Positions 1-8,274 of a stretch of DNA of 64,000 nucleotides are shown here, piece by piece. Origin of the DNA: Tepidisphaera sp. (GTDB lineage Bacteria > Planctomycetota > Phycisphaerae > Phycisphaerales > UBA1924); the NCBI GenBank assembly GCA_016124375.1, contig WGNV01000004.1:558001-622000 (forward strand), read 5' to 3'. Every line of letters begins with the position of its first letter. Positions within the stretch are counted from its first letter, which is position 1. The notes beneath the pieces are model-generated. The model made no database searches and had not been told where the DNA came from. It saw nothing but the letters and a program-made list of their open reading frames with translations. A program made the position numbers and the translations under genes.

Positions 1-699
1 CGGCGGCTGGGCGCCGGGCTTAGCGGCGGGCGGCTCGCTGGTGAGGCGCAGGACGTACGCGTCGATCTCGCGGTAGTCACCGGTGTTGAGGAGCGCAATG
101 CCGCGGGTGGGCTCGATGACTTCGATGCGGATTTCTTCGGCGGCGGCCAGGGCGCGGTCGAGCGTGCCGCTGGCGGAGCCGCCCCCGCGCAGGTTGTCGC
201 CCACGCGCACCAGCAGATCGACGTAGCCGTAGACGTGACCGAGCAGGGCCATGTCTTGCAGGAGTGCGATGCCGCCCGAGCGTTCCCAGACGCGGTCGAG
301 CACGCGGGTGATGGTGTCGCGGAGTTTTTCGTCGCGGGCGGTGCTGGTGATGCGGAGGGGCTTACCCAGCAGGAAGTCGATCATGCTCTGCACGCGCCAG
401 GCGATGTCGTTTTCGATGACCACTTCGCGGCGTGGACCGGCGCGGTCGTCGATCGAGCCGCAGTAGCGCTCGGGCAGGCCGGCTTCCTGGGCGAGGCGAT
501 AGGCGCGGCTGGTGCTGTCGCACGAGCCGTTGCGGCCCCAGGCGGCCCAGCGGGTGGTGCTGGAGCGGGGCGTCATCTCGTTGCGGTAGTAGGCCCAGAA
601 GCGCTCGAGGCGCGGGAGGGTGGTGGCGTCGTGATCGCTGAGCAGGCGGGCGAGCGAAGCGTTGTCGAGGCCGATGTCATGAAACGCGTCGAGTTGCAT
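1..699 (-). CDS. Phage portal-like protein (SPP1 Gp6 type), 3' end beyond window
   Basis: The reverse strand reads open from ATG at 699 to the window edge (233 codons), so the gene is truncated and absent from the ORF track. A GGAG lies about 8 nt before the ATG. The protein starts MQLDAFHDIGLDNASL, has an early RFWAYYRNEM segment, then DIAWRVQSMIDFLLGKPLRI, then DMALLGHVYGYVDLLVRV, then EVIEPTRGIALLN. This order resembles the SPP1 Gp6-like portal family, in which a Y-L-G-K-P-type segment precedes a helix and a G-x-x-Y-x-x-L strand. Portals form the dodecameric DNA channel of tailed-phage heads. No other phage gene is visible to the right. It could be a prophage or gene-transfer-agent edge, or a domesticated relic. 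The family call is by eye from half a protein. Confidence 0.68.
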   Translation of the reverse strand, partial: MQLDAFHDIGLDNASLARLLSDHDATTLPRLERFWAYYRNEMTPRSSTTRWAAWGRNGSCDSTSRAYRLAQEAGLPERYCGSIDDRAGPRREVVIENDIAWRVQSMIDFLLGKPLRITSTARDEKLRDTITRVLDRVWERSGGIALLQDMALLGHVYGYVDLLVRVGDNLRGGGSASGTLDRALAAAEEIRIEVIEPTRGIALLNTGDYREIDAYVLRLTSEPPAAKPGAQPP

Positions 700-774
700 G
701 GCGAGGTCTCCGGGGGAGGCGAGGCTGGGCGATGCGAATGTGCATGGCCCACAACCAACCCCCCGGGGACGCGA

Positions 775-788
775 TTTGCGCGCGCAAA
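775..788. repeat. 14-bp palindrome TTTGCGCGCGCAAA, copy 1
   Basis: Perfect palindrome TTTGCGCGCGCAAA, 76 nt upstream of the portal-like gene's ATG. An identical copy lies 109 bp away at 884-897. It may be an operator for a dimeric regulator; that role is inference. Confidence 0.7.
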
Positions 789-816
789 GGCGGGTGATGC
801 GCGAGGGAAATGGGCG

Positions 817-835
817 AAAAAGCCCGCTGGGGCTT
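817..835 (-). terminator. Intrinsic terminator-like hairpin, minus strand
   Basis: On the minus strand AAGCCC-CAGC-GGGCTT is followed at once by further Ts, giving a run of five. It lies about 200 nt downstream of the DUF2625 stop and could end that transcript before the portal-like gene. The stem is only 6 bp. Confidence 0.5.
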
Positions 836-883
836 CAAAAAGGGCGAAGAAAAAATGCGCGGATTTTTCGGCGGAGGACCGCG

Positions 884-897
884 TTTGCGCGCGCAAA
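884..897. repeat. 14-bp palindrome TTTGCGCGCGCAAA, copy 2
   Basis: Identical to the palindrome at 775-788. A split version with the same half-sites and an 8-nt spacer occurs upstream of the flagellin at 45647-45670. Confidence 0.7.
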
Positions 898-1040
898 TCT
901 TGCGATCCGCGGCTACATCAGGCCTTGGCGCTTCGCGTCAGGACCCTCATTCGCCCAAGAGTCGCTTTGGCGACAAACAGACGACAACCAGTCTTGATGC
1001 ACTGAGCGACGTGACCCGCATACCAGCGATGTCGACCATG

Positions 1041-1709
1041 TCAGGGCCGTGCTTCAAGATGAAATCGGATCAGTTGGTCAATCGGTGTTTGTGTTCGACT
1101 GGTCCGCTCGAGCGGGCGGGACTCTAGCGACCACAAGAACGGATAGAACGCGAGACCAGCGTTCGCCGGAAGCGCCGCCACTTCCTCTCGCCATCCAGAC
1201 CAGCGAACGTTGGTGTAAAACTTATCGCGGCGTTCCTCGCTGAGCATCACTTGTACCCACGCAGTGTGTCCAACGCCGAGACCGGTCCACTCGAGTGTCT
1301 CTGGTGAAAAATATGCGACTTGGCCTAGTGGAGTGGATTGCAAGAAGCCACCATTAATTGCGAAAATGCCTCCCAAAATATCCACACCAACAACAACGCC
1401 AACTGGCGGCTGGTTCAAACGAGCAAATCCGAGAAGCGAAGTCGCTGATTCAAGACTGAGAGCACATTCTTGGTGACCGCATCCGAGTATTCGCACCCAG
1501 CCACTATCCAACAAAATGCCTCCTGCATGAAATGCCAGGGCGCCAAGCGTTGATCTTGAACTCACTTGCATCGCTTCGATGCAACGGCGGCCTTGTTCCC
1601 CCGCTCCTGGAAGCAAGCGGGCGTTCGAGCCGGCTTGTTGTATCGCCAAGGCAACTGCGGGCCATGCCGGATCGTCGTTGCGGAGCAATTCATCAGCCGT
1701 TCGTTTCAT
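1041..1709 (-). CDS. DUF2625 family protein
   Basis: Starting at MKRTADELLRNDDPAWP this is a 222-residue protein with the family's features in order: DDPAWP near the N-terminus, a QVSSRSTLGALAFHAGGIL segment, a GWVRILG segment, GGIFAINGG, a YFSPETLEW segment, FYTNVRW-GW and a final FYPFLW. No biochemical role is established for DUF2625. The ORF track extends 71 codons further, into the divergent tmk gene; the family match begins at MKRT, so that start is preferred even though no Shine-Dalgarno is seen. Base composition is clearly lower in GC than the neighbours, including AT-rich tracts near 1310-1400, which suggests recent acquisition. Family assignment is by motif order and is fairly secure. 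Confidence 0.82.
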   Translation of the reverse strand: MKRTADELLRNDDPAWPAVALAIQQAGSNARLLPGAGEQGRRCIEAMQVSSRSTLGALAFHAGGILLDSGWVRILGCGHQECALSLESATSLLGFARLNQPPVGVVVGVDILGGIFAINGGFLQSTPLGQVAYFSPETLEWTGLGVGHTAWVQVMLSEERRDKFYTNVRWSGWREEVAALPANAGLAFYPFLWSLESRPLERTSRTQTPIDQLIRFHLEARP

Positions 1710-1903
1710 ACGGGAGGTTACGACACGATTCAGGAGTGGTTCAATTGTGCTTGACCAACGAGGCTCTGTCGCCGTCTCGGGTGAGTTGACGCCGAAGACT
1801 TCGAGCGTACTCGTTCGCCCGCCCCGTGGCGGGGTTCGATATCTCGTTCCCAATCGTCTCCTGTCAATCCACGGCCCGCTCCGCCTCCCGTACACTGGCC
1901 CCC

Positions 1904-2614
1904 ATGGCTGATGCCGCGTCACAATCCGCGCCCCCGTGGCTGGCGAAACTCGCCGGGCGTTTCCTCGTGTTCGAGGGGCCGGACGGGTCGGGCAAGTCCA
2001 CGCAGATGAAGCGGTTGGTGGCGCTGCTGGCGGCGCACGGCGTGCCGGTGTGCGAGGTGCGCGAGCCGGGCGGCACCGACGTGGGCGAGCGGATCCGCCA
2101 GATTCTGCTCGACAAGAACCAGAGCGAGATGGCCCTGCGCTGCGAGATGCTGCTGTACATGGCGAGCCGGGCGCAACTGGTCGAGAAACGCATTGCGCCG
2201 GCGCTGGGGGCGGGGCACGTCGTCATCGCCGATCGGTTCGTGAGTTCGACGATCGCGTATCAGGGAGCCGCGGGGGGTTTGCCCCGTGAAGAGATCGACG
2301 CGGTGACGGGCGTCGCGTGCGGGGCGCTCAGGCCGGATTTGATTCTGATCTTTGACGTGGACGAAGAGACGGCGGCCAAGCGGGCGGGGATCATCGGGCC
2401 GACGGGCAAGGGCAAGCGGGCGGATGCTTCGAGCGGGTCGCTGTTTGCGGATCGGATGGAGGATCGCTCGCGGGAGTTTCGGCGCAAGGTGCGGGAGAGT
2501 TACTTGGCGCAGGCGAAGGAAGAGCCTTCGCGGCACGCGCTGATCAACGCGAGCAAGGGGCCGGAAGAGGTGTGGGCGTCGCTGGCGCGGGTGCTGGAGA
2601 AGTGGTTCGGCTGA
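1904..2614 (+). CDS. tmk: Thymidylate kinase
   Basis: A 236-residue dTMP kinase, which phosphorylates dTMP to dTDP using ATP in the cytoplasm. The P-loop FEGPDGSGKST lies near residues 18-28. The DR motif occurs in IADRFVSSTIAYQG and is followed by DLILIFDVDEETAAKR. Length fits the family, allowing for a short N-terminal extension. The ATG at 1904 (MADAASQS) is chosen because the upstream GTG of the ORF track would add 26 residues with no domain content. No clear Shine-Dalgarno precedes it. It is divergent from DUF2625 and convergent with the gene ending at 2675. Confidence 0.95.
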   Translation: MADAASQSAPPWLAKLAGRFLVFEGPDGSGKSTQMKRLVALLAAHGVPVCEVREPGGTDVGERIRQILLDKNQSEMALRCEMLLYMASRAQLVEKRIAPALGAGHVVIADRFVSSTIAYQGAAGGLPREEIDAVTGVACGALRPDLILIFDVDEETAAKRAGIIGPTGKGKRADASSGSLFADRMEDRSREFRRKVRESYLAQAKEEPSRHALINASKGPEEVWASLARVLEKWFG

Positions 2615-2624
2615 AGCGCGAGGG

Positions 2625-2647
2625 CCGCGCCGCCAGGACCGGCGCGG
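2625..2647. terminator. GC-rich hairpin between convergent genes
   Basis: CCGCGCCG and CGGCGCGG form a perfect 8-bp stem with a 7-nt loop, in the 60-bp gap between tmk and the convergent gene ending at 2675. No U-tract follows on either strand, so termination is plausible but unproven. Confidence 0.42.
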
Positions 2648-2674
2648 GGCATCGCACGCTTTCTTCCTGAGGCC

Positions 2675-4648
2675 TTACTTGCGTTCGACCTGGTTGCTGG
2701 GTTCGCCCGAGCGCGACTGCTGGAACTTCTGGAGCATGGCGCGGGCTTCTTCCAGCCCGTCGGGCTTGGGGAAGATCTGGTCGAAGGAGCGCAGGCCCGA
2801 CCCGGGGTTGGCGTTGGCCGCGGCGTTGAGATCTTCGCGGAAGTGCGTGGCCAGGGTGTCGTAGCCGATGGCCTTGAGGTCGGGCGGGGCGCGGTCGTAG
2901 ACCTGCTCGGCGTCGTCGAGGCCCAGGTTCTGCAGGAAGAGCGAGAACTGGATGCCGGCCATGACGCGGAAGTCGCTGGGCATCTGCTCCATGCGTGCTT
3001 CCTTGCCCGAGACGACGGTCTTGCGCATCTGGGCTTCGAAGAACGCGCGGTGGGCCATCTTGGCGAAGTTGAACTGCTTGAGGAACAGGTCCTGGTCGCC
3101 CGCCAGCAGGCCCGTGACGTAGGCCCCCTGCAGGGCGCCGGTCACCTGCTGGACGGCGATCGCGGGGCGACCGAACTCGCCCGTGAGCTCCTTGGTGACG
3201 AACTCATCGATGGGAAGCTGCAGATCGGCCCGCTTCCATGGGTCGTTCATGGTCTGGTACTTGAAGTTGATGAGCTTGTCGCGCCATTCCTCGGCGGTCT
3301 TGACCTCGCCCCGGCTGAAGAAGAAGCAGATGGCGTCGCGGATGAAGTTCTCGTAGCCGCCGGCCAGGGGCATGGTGCCGCGCTTGTTGGGGTCGTCGGC
3401 CCAGCTGCGGGCGACCATGGCGTCGAGCATGTCGCCGTAGCTCTGGACAAAGTGGGCGTTGGGTGCGCCGAGCCAGAGGGCGTACTTACCGGGGATGGTG
3501 GAGGAGAGGAAGTCGAAGTAGAGGTCGCCGCTGCGGAAGAGATCCTGCACGGCCTGGGCGCTGACGCGGTCGGTGTTGATGAAGTCGAAGAGGCCCTTGT
3601 TGGCGCGGGTGGCGCGATCCAGCGAGTTTTCGACGCCCTCGTGGGACCAGTAGAAGGCGTGGGCGGCGTGGTGTCGCCAGTCGATGGGCCCGATCTCTTC
3701 GGTGTAGCGGACCATCTTGGCGGGGTCCATGTGGTAGCGGTGGATGAGGACCTGCTTGCGGATGAAGGCGAGCAGGGCGGGCCAGGCCTTGGCGAAGGCG
3801 GGGTCGTCGACGACGGCGCCGAAGGTGCGGGCCTCGACGCCCATCTGCTTCTCGTAGAAGCGCTTCTGCCCGCTCTCTTCGACGGCGCGCCAGATCTCGT
3901 AGCGACGGAGCAGACGCCAATCGGGCGACATGTTCAGCTTGGCCAGGGCGAGGGCGAGCTGGTCGGTGGTGGGCTCGCGCTCGTGGAGCTGCTCGGGGGT
4001 TTCGGCGGCGTCGCGGATGACGGCGATCCACCCGGCGAACTTCTTGATGGCCTTGGCGCGGTCGCGGTCTTCGGGCCCGCGCTTGGGGGGCGGGCCGACG
4101 GCGATGGTCCACTCCTGGGCGAGCATTTTCTTGTAGTAGAGGTTGGCGTCGTCGGTCTGGCCGCCGATCTTGTGGAGGAAGATCCAGCCAAGTTCCTTGT
4201 GGAGGAGGAGGTTGTTGGGGTTGGCGGGGATGCCCTGATCGCGAAGCAGGTCGATGCCGGCCTTGACCCAGTGCCAGCGCTCCTCGGGCGTCTGGGTGCT
4301 GACGGAGATGTTGTACGCCATGTTCCAGGCGTGAAAGACCCAGACGCTGGCGAAGCGGGGCTGGAGCTTGGTGATGGCCTCGGCGAGCTGGTTGGCCTCG
4401 TAGAACTTGCCGTCTTCCTTCATCTGGTTGGCGCGCATCCAGAGGAAGTTGACGAAGATGCCGCGGAACGCGCCCATGGCGATGCCCAGGGAGACCTCGC
4501 GGGATTGGCCGTCTTCGGCGCGATCGGTGTAGGTGAGCTTGTCGCGCCCGGCGATGGCGGTGAGGGCGACGGCAAGCCCGCCCGAGGTGAAGAGGCACAG
4601 GCACAGGAGTGCCGACGCCCCGATTCGAATCCATGTGTCGCGTTTCAT
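2675..4648 (-). CDS. Membrane-anchored conserved protein of unknown function, last gene of the SPFH/ABC run
   Basis: 657 residues. Residues 8-32 form a hydrophobic N-terminal signal-anchor (IGASALLCLCLFTSGGLAV); the rest looks soluble, alpha-helical and rich in W, Y and F, probably extracytoplasmic. Around residues 80-160 the pattern (FYEANQLAEAITKLQPRFAS, then HAWNMAYNIS, then a HKELGWIFLHKIGG segment) resembles TPR-like helical hairpins. No catalytic motif is recognised. AAAGG lies 4 nt before the ATG. The gene follows the ABC-2 permease by 103 nt on the same strand, which suggests a partner or substrate-handling factor for that exporter. The family is not recognised by name. Confidence 0.8.
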   Translation of the reverse strand: MKRDTWIRIGASALLCLCLFTSGGLAVALTAIAGRDKLTYTDRAEDGQSREVSLGIAMGAFRGIFVNFLWMRANQMKEDGKFYEANQLAEAITKLQPRFASVWVFHAWNMAYNISVSTQTPEERWHWVKAGIDLLRDQGIPANPNNLLLHKELGWIFLHKIGGQTDDANLYYKKMLAQEWTIAVGPPPKRGPEDRDRAKAIKKFAGWIAVIRDAAETPEQLHEREPTTDQLALALAKLNMSPDWRLLRRYEIWRAVEESGQKRFYEKQMGVEARTFGAVVDDPAFAKAWPALLAFIRKQVLIHRYHMDPAKMVRYTEEIGPIDWRHHAAHAFYWSHEGVENSLDRATRANKGLFDFINTDRVSAQAVQDLFRSGDLYFDFLSSTIPGKYALWLGAPNAHFVQSYGDMLDAMVARSWADDPNKRGTMPLAGGYENFIRDAICFFFSRGEVKTAEEWRDKLINFKYQTMNDPWKRADLQLPIDEFVTKELTGEFGRPAIAVQQVTGALQGAYVTGLLAGDQDLFLKQFNFAKMAHRAFFEAQMRKTVVSGKEARMEQMPSDFRVMAGIQFSLFLQNLGLDDAEQVYDRAPPDLKAIGYDTLATHFREDLNAAANANPGSGLRSFDQIFPKPDGLEEARAMLQKFQQSRSGEPSNQVERK

Positions 4649-4751
4649 GCCGCCGCCTTTGAAGTGCGTCCCATCTTGCGTTCGCCAGCCGCGGCTGCGG
4701 GGTTCGCGCCCCGCCAGCCGCGTTGTGGATCCGATTGCGTCCGCCGCGTAT

Positions 4752-6947
4752 CTACTGCCCCGAATAGATCGCCAGTTCGCGTCGTTTCATGACTATGACG
4801 CCGATGACGTAGAGAACCATGGTGGCCAGGGCCACCGACGCCACGCCCATCGCCGCGTCGCCCCAGCCCAGCCGCAGACCTTCGACCAGGTGGGCGGTGG
4901 GCTTGAGATCCGAATAGACCTGGAAGACGCCCGAGACCGCCTCGGCGACCTTGGAAATGATGGTGCGGAAGATGAGGGGCTTTCCCTGCTGGTCTTCGGT
5001 GGAGTAGTTGTCGAGCGCGCTGCGGGTGAAGGACGCGCCCTCCGCCGAGAAGAAGATGGTGAGCGAGACCAGGCACGCCACCGGGAAACTGAGGAACGTG
5101 CCCGCCACCACCCCCACCATCGCCAGAAACGCCAGCTTGACCCACAGCACCCCGACCACCCGGAGGAAGTTGGTGCGGAAGGACCCCGCGGCATACGTGA
5201 TCTCCAGCCCGTCGGGCGGGAAGCTCAGGCTCTCGGGGTTGGCCGAGCCCCTGAACACGTCGCCATTGGTGACCTGCACCTCGACGTTGCCCTCGTCATC
5301 GACCACGCTGGGCAGCAGGGGAATGGTGAGGGTCTGGGCCAGGGGCACCTCGCGCACCTCCGCCAGCGCACCCTTGAACTGGAACGTGATGCGGTACAGC
5401 ACGTCGGGCATGTTGCCGCCCGAATTGATCTTGTACCTCAGCACCAGCGGGCGGCTGGTCTGCTTGGCGGCGGCCAGGCCGGAGAAGCGGTAGACCGAGC
5501 TTTCACCCGGGCCGATGACGCGCTGGGCCTGGGAGAGGGTCTTGCGCAGGTCGGAGGTGATGCGCGAGGTGATGACGCTCCGCCGGAAGTCGCGCTGGAC
5601 CTCTGTCTCGCCCGGAACCTGCGACTCTTCGAGGATGGAGTTGACCCGGGCACTGACGCTCTCGCGGAACTTGGCTTCGTCGATCTCCCAGGGCTCGATC
5701 TGCACCGTGTCGCGGGCCGAGAGCACCTGGGTCTCGAGGATGAGGCGGTCTTCGCTGATCAGGCGGCCCTCTTCGGCGACGTAGGGCTTGATCTCGTTGG
5801 AAGCGGTCTGGTTGCGGAGGTATTCGGTGAAGAGGTAGACACCGCTGCCGCAGACCGTCATGAGGACCGCCGCCAGCATGGCCACGCCCAGCCACTTGCC
5901 CAGCACGTACTGGGCGGCGGACACGGGCTTGGTCATGGTCTGCCAGATGGTCTTGTCGCGCTGATCGAACGCGACGCTGGCGACGGCGAACAGCAGCACC
6001 AGCAGCCCGATGAGCCAGAACGACCCGCCCATGCCGTATTGCAGGAAGCTCTGCACGCGGTAGCGCAGGAACTCCTTGGGGTCGAGCAGTTGGGGCAGGG
6101 CCGCCAGCCCGATGACCAGCAGCACCAGGAAGACCACGCTGAGCTTGAGGCGGACGGCCTCGGCCAGGGTGTTGCGGGCGATGGCCGCGACCGCCCCGGG
6201 CTGCATGGTCATGGAGAACTTGAGCAAGGGCACAAAGGCCGCGGCGAAGACGGCCATGCCCACCAGCACCGAGACGGGCCCGGCCACGCTCGCCGGGGCG
6301 TACTGGGCAGTGGTGATGCCCGCCGCCACGCCCAGCAGCAGCGACACCACGCCGAACAGCAGCATCCAGAGCGAGTACGAGGTGAGCAGCCGTGCGAGCT
6401 GCATGAGGGCGGCGAAGACGGCGGTGAGCAGCATCACCCCCACCGCGACCGCCACATAGCCCGCCGGCACGTGCAGCACCGGCCCCAGCCTGAGCGCACC
6501 GACCGCCACCACCGACAGCGCGAGGTAGAGGATGCCCAGGCCCAGCCAGATGACGGCCAGGGCCAGCGCTCCGCCCAGCGCGATGCCCACGCCCAGGGCC
6601 GTCGAATCCGCCCGGGCCGACACCACGTCATTCACGATCGCGAGCGTGGAGCGTTCATCTTCGCTCACGCCGAGCTCGCCCTGCTTGGCCTGGGCGTCTT
6701 CGCCGGCCGCGGCCTTGTCGGCGTTGTCGGCGCCGATCGCCTTGTTGCCCACCAGTGGCTTGGGCGAGGTTTCGGGCTGGGCCTGGGCCGCCTCGACAAC
6801 GCCGGGCTCCAGCAGCGGGGCCGGGGGCGTCCTCAGCAGCAGCCAACCGAAACCGATGACCATCGCCGCCAGCACGACCGCACTGGCCGCCCACTGGAAG
6901 CCCCGCGACTGCTGGGCACGATTCAGACGAGAAAGCAACTCAAACAC
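4752..6947 (-). CDS. ABC-2 type transporter permease, large form
   Basis: 731 residues starting at GTG, 3 nt after the stop of the ABC ATPase, which indicates translational coupling. One helix lies near residues 19-38. After a Pro/Ala-rich loop there are about eight further helices (for example LSVVFLVLLVIGLAALPQLL and GSFWLIGLLVLLFAVASVAF). A long extracytoplasmic segment of roughly 230 residues follows, then at least two C-terminal helices (LAFLAMVGVVAGTFLSFPVA and VALATMVLYVIGVIVM). This architecture fits ABC-2 exporters of the NosY/GldG-like type. The substrate is unknown. It most likely pairs with the ATPase just upstream. Confidence 0.82.
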   Translation of the reverse strand: MFELLSRLNRAQQSRGFQWAASAVVLAAMVIGFGWLLLRTPPAPLLEPGVVEAAQAQPETSPKPLVGNKAIGADNADKAAAGEDAQAKQGELGVSEDERSTLAIVNDVVSARADSTALGVGIALGGALALAVIWLGLGILYLALSVVAVGALRLGPVLHVPAGYVAVAVGVMLLTAVFAALMQLARLLTSYSLWMLLFGVVSLLLGVAAGITTAQYAPASVAGPVSVLVGMAVFAAAFVPLLKFSMTMQPGAVAAIARNTLAEAVRLKLSVVFLVLLVIGLAALPQLLDPKEFLRYRVQSFLQYGMGGSFWLIGLLVLLFAVASVAFDQRDKTIWQTMTKPVSAAQYVLGKWLGVAMLAAVLMTVCGSGVYLFTEYLRNQTASNEIKPYVAEEGRLISEDRLILETQVLSARDTVQIEPWEIDEAKFRESVSARVNSILEESQVPGETEVQRDFRRSVITSRITSDLRKTLSQAQRVIGPGESSVYRFSGLAAAKQTSRPLVLRYKINSGGNMPDVLYRITFQFKGALAEVREVPLAQTLTIPLLPSVVDDEGNVEVQVTNGDVFRGSANPESLSFPPDGLEITYAAGSFRTNFLRVVGVLWVKLAFLAMVGVVAGTFLSFPVACLVSLTIFFSAEGASFTRSALDNYSTEDQQGKPLIFRTIISKVAEAVSGVFQVYSDLKPTAHLVEGLRLGWGDAAMGVASVALATMVLYVIGVIVMKRRELAIYSGQ

Positions 6948-6950
6948 AGG

Positions 6951-8234
6951 TCAGCCCCGCTCCCGGGCATCGCCCGACTGCTCTCCCGCGCCGTCCTTGT
7001 CCGGCCCACCACCCAGCAACGAATCGATCACCGACGAATCAACGCCCTTGGGCGGCTCGTAGGCCTTGACTGGCGGCGGGGGCGGCGGCGCCGCCTCTTC
7101 GCCTCGGCCCATGAGCTTGTCCACGATCTCATTACGCTCTCCGCCCGCGCCTTGATCGCTGGCGGGTTCGATCTTCGTCCCCGTGTCGGCGGCCATCGGC
7201 GACGGGGCGGGCTCGGCCGGCGCGTCGCTGGCCTTGACGAGCGAATCGATGAGTGCTTCGCCCGCCTCGGGTTCGATGCTCTTGAGGAACGCCGGGGTCT
7301 GCCCCCCCGAAGTCGCGCCGGAGGTGCCAAGCTGCTCGGCCCGGGCCTTGTCGACGATGTCGAGGAAGAGCTCTTCGAGCGTCTGCCGCGGGCGCGACAC
7401 GCGCGACACGCCCCGCTCGCCCCCGCTGCGCTGGCGGATGAGCCGATCGACTTCGGCCAGCGTCGCCTCGTCGAGCGTGTCGGTCTCGATCGTGGTCTTG
7501 GAGTGGCTCTCGAGCAGGTCGGCGCACGTCCCCTCGGCCCGCTTCTGCCCGCCGTAGAGGATCACCAGGCGGTCCACGCAGTCTTCGACGTCGGCGAGCA
7601 GGTGGCTGGAGAGGAGCACGGTCTTGCCGCGGCGGCCCAGCTCGATGATCAGGTCCTTGATCTGGCGCGTGCCGATCGGGTCCAGGCCGGTGGTGGGCTC
7701 GTCGAGAATCAGGAAATCCGGGTCGTTGATAAGCGCCTGGGCGATGCCGATGCGTCGCTGCATGCCCTTGGAGTATTCCCGCACGGGGCGGAACTGGGCG
7801 CCGGTGAGGCCCACCATGTCCAGCAGTTCGTCGATGCGGCGTTCGCGGGTGCGATGGTCGAGCTCGAAGAGCTTGCCGTAGTACTCCAGCGTTTCGCGCC
7901 CGTTCAGAAAGCCGTAGAGGTACGACTCTTCGGGCAGGTAGCCGATGCGCTTCTTGATGGCGACGTCGGTGGGCGCTTTGCCGAAGACGGCGACGCGTCC
8001 GCTGGTGGGGCGCAGCAGCCCGAGGATCATCTTGATGGTGGTGCTCTTGCCCGAGCCGTTGGGACCAAGGAGCCCGAAGACCTCTCGCGGGTGGATCTCG
8101 AAGGAGAGGTTCGAGACCGCGCGGGCGCGGTCACGCATCCAGAAATCCTTGAACACGCGCGTCAGTTGCTGGCACACCACCACGCCCGTGCCGGTGGTCG
8201 CGCCCGCCTGAAGCCCCGTTGTCGCCTGCGTCAT
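6951..8234 (-). CDS. ABC transporter ATP-binding protein with C-terminal extension
   Basis: 427 residues. The nucleotide-binding domain covers about residues 20-245: Walker A GPNGSGKST, Q-loop region GYLPEESYLYGF, signature YSKGMQRR, Walker B FLILDEPTTGLDP and switch histidine SSHLL. These are typical of the CcmA/NatA class that drives ABC-2 exporters. The remaining 180 residues are low-complexity (Ala, Pro, Glu, Asp) with a polyproline stretch and have no recognised fold. The second ATG (8234) is preferred because GGAG lies 8 nt before it; the first ATG (8240) is only 2 nt from it. It sits 34 nt or more after the HflK stop and 3 nt before the permease start. Confidence 0.9.
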   Translation of the reverse strand: MTQATTGLQAGATTGTGVVVCQQLTRVFKDFWMRDRARAVSNLSFEIHPREVFGLLGPNGSGKSTTIKMILGLLRPTSGRVAVFGKAPTDVAIKKRIGYLPEESYLYGFLNGRETLEYYGKLFELDHRTRERRIDELLDMVGLTGAQFRPVREYSKGMQRRIGIAQALINDPDFLILDEPTTGLDPIGTRQIKDLIIELGRRGKTVLLSSHLLADVEDCVDRLVILYGGQKRAEGTCADLLESHSKTTIETDTLDEATLAEVDRLIRQRSGGERGVSRVSRPRQTLEELFLDIVDKARAEQLGTSGATSGGQTPAFLKSIEPEAGEALIDSLVKASDAPAEPAPSPMAADTGTKIEPASDQGAGGERNEIVDKLMGRGEEAAPPPPPPVKAYEPPKGVDSSVIDSLLGGGPDKDGAGEQSGDARERG

Positions 8235-8274
8235 CAGCATTGCTCCACCCCGGTCCGGGGTCCTGGGCCACCGA

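Larger units (their letters stand above)
700..1040. other. Intergenic stretch with two identical palindromes and a terminator-like hairpin
   Basis: This gap separates the portal-like gene from the DUF2625 gene, both on the minus strand. No reading frame in it looks coding. It holds two copies of a 14-bp palindrome and one minus-strand hairpin with a T run, each listed separately. The stretch is richer in A/T runs than its neighbours. Confidence 0.6.

Noticed and set aside
235-1005. 256-codon plus-strand frame near the left edge
   Set aside because: Antisense to the portal-like gene for most of its length; no recognisable motif.
1-1709. A full prophage at the left edge
   Set aside because: Only one portal-like gene is visible; there is no integrase, terminase, capsid or attachment repeat in the window, so only an isolated partial gene is called.
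1826-1903. Upstream GTG start for tmk
   Set aside because: It adds 26 residues with no similarity to the family and overlaps the intergenic side of the divergent gene.
2843-4792. 649-codon plus-strand frame
   Set aside because: Antisense to the 657-residue anchored protein; composition (Gly, Val, Asp, Glu-rich) is a typical GC shadow.
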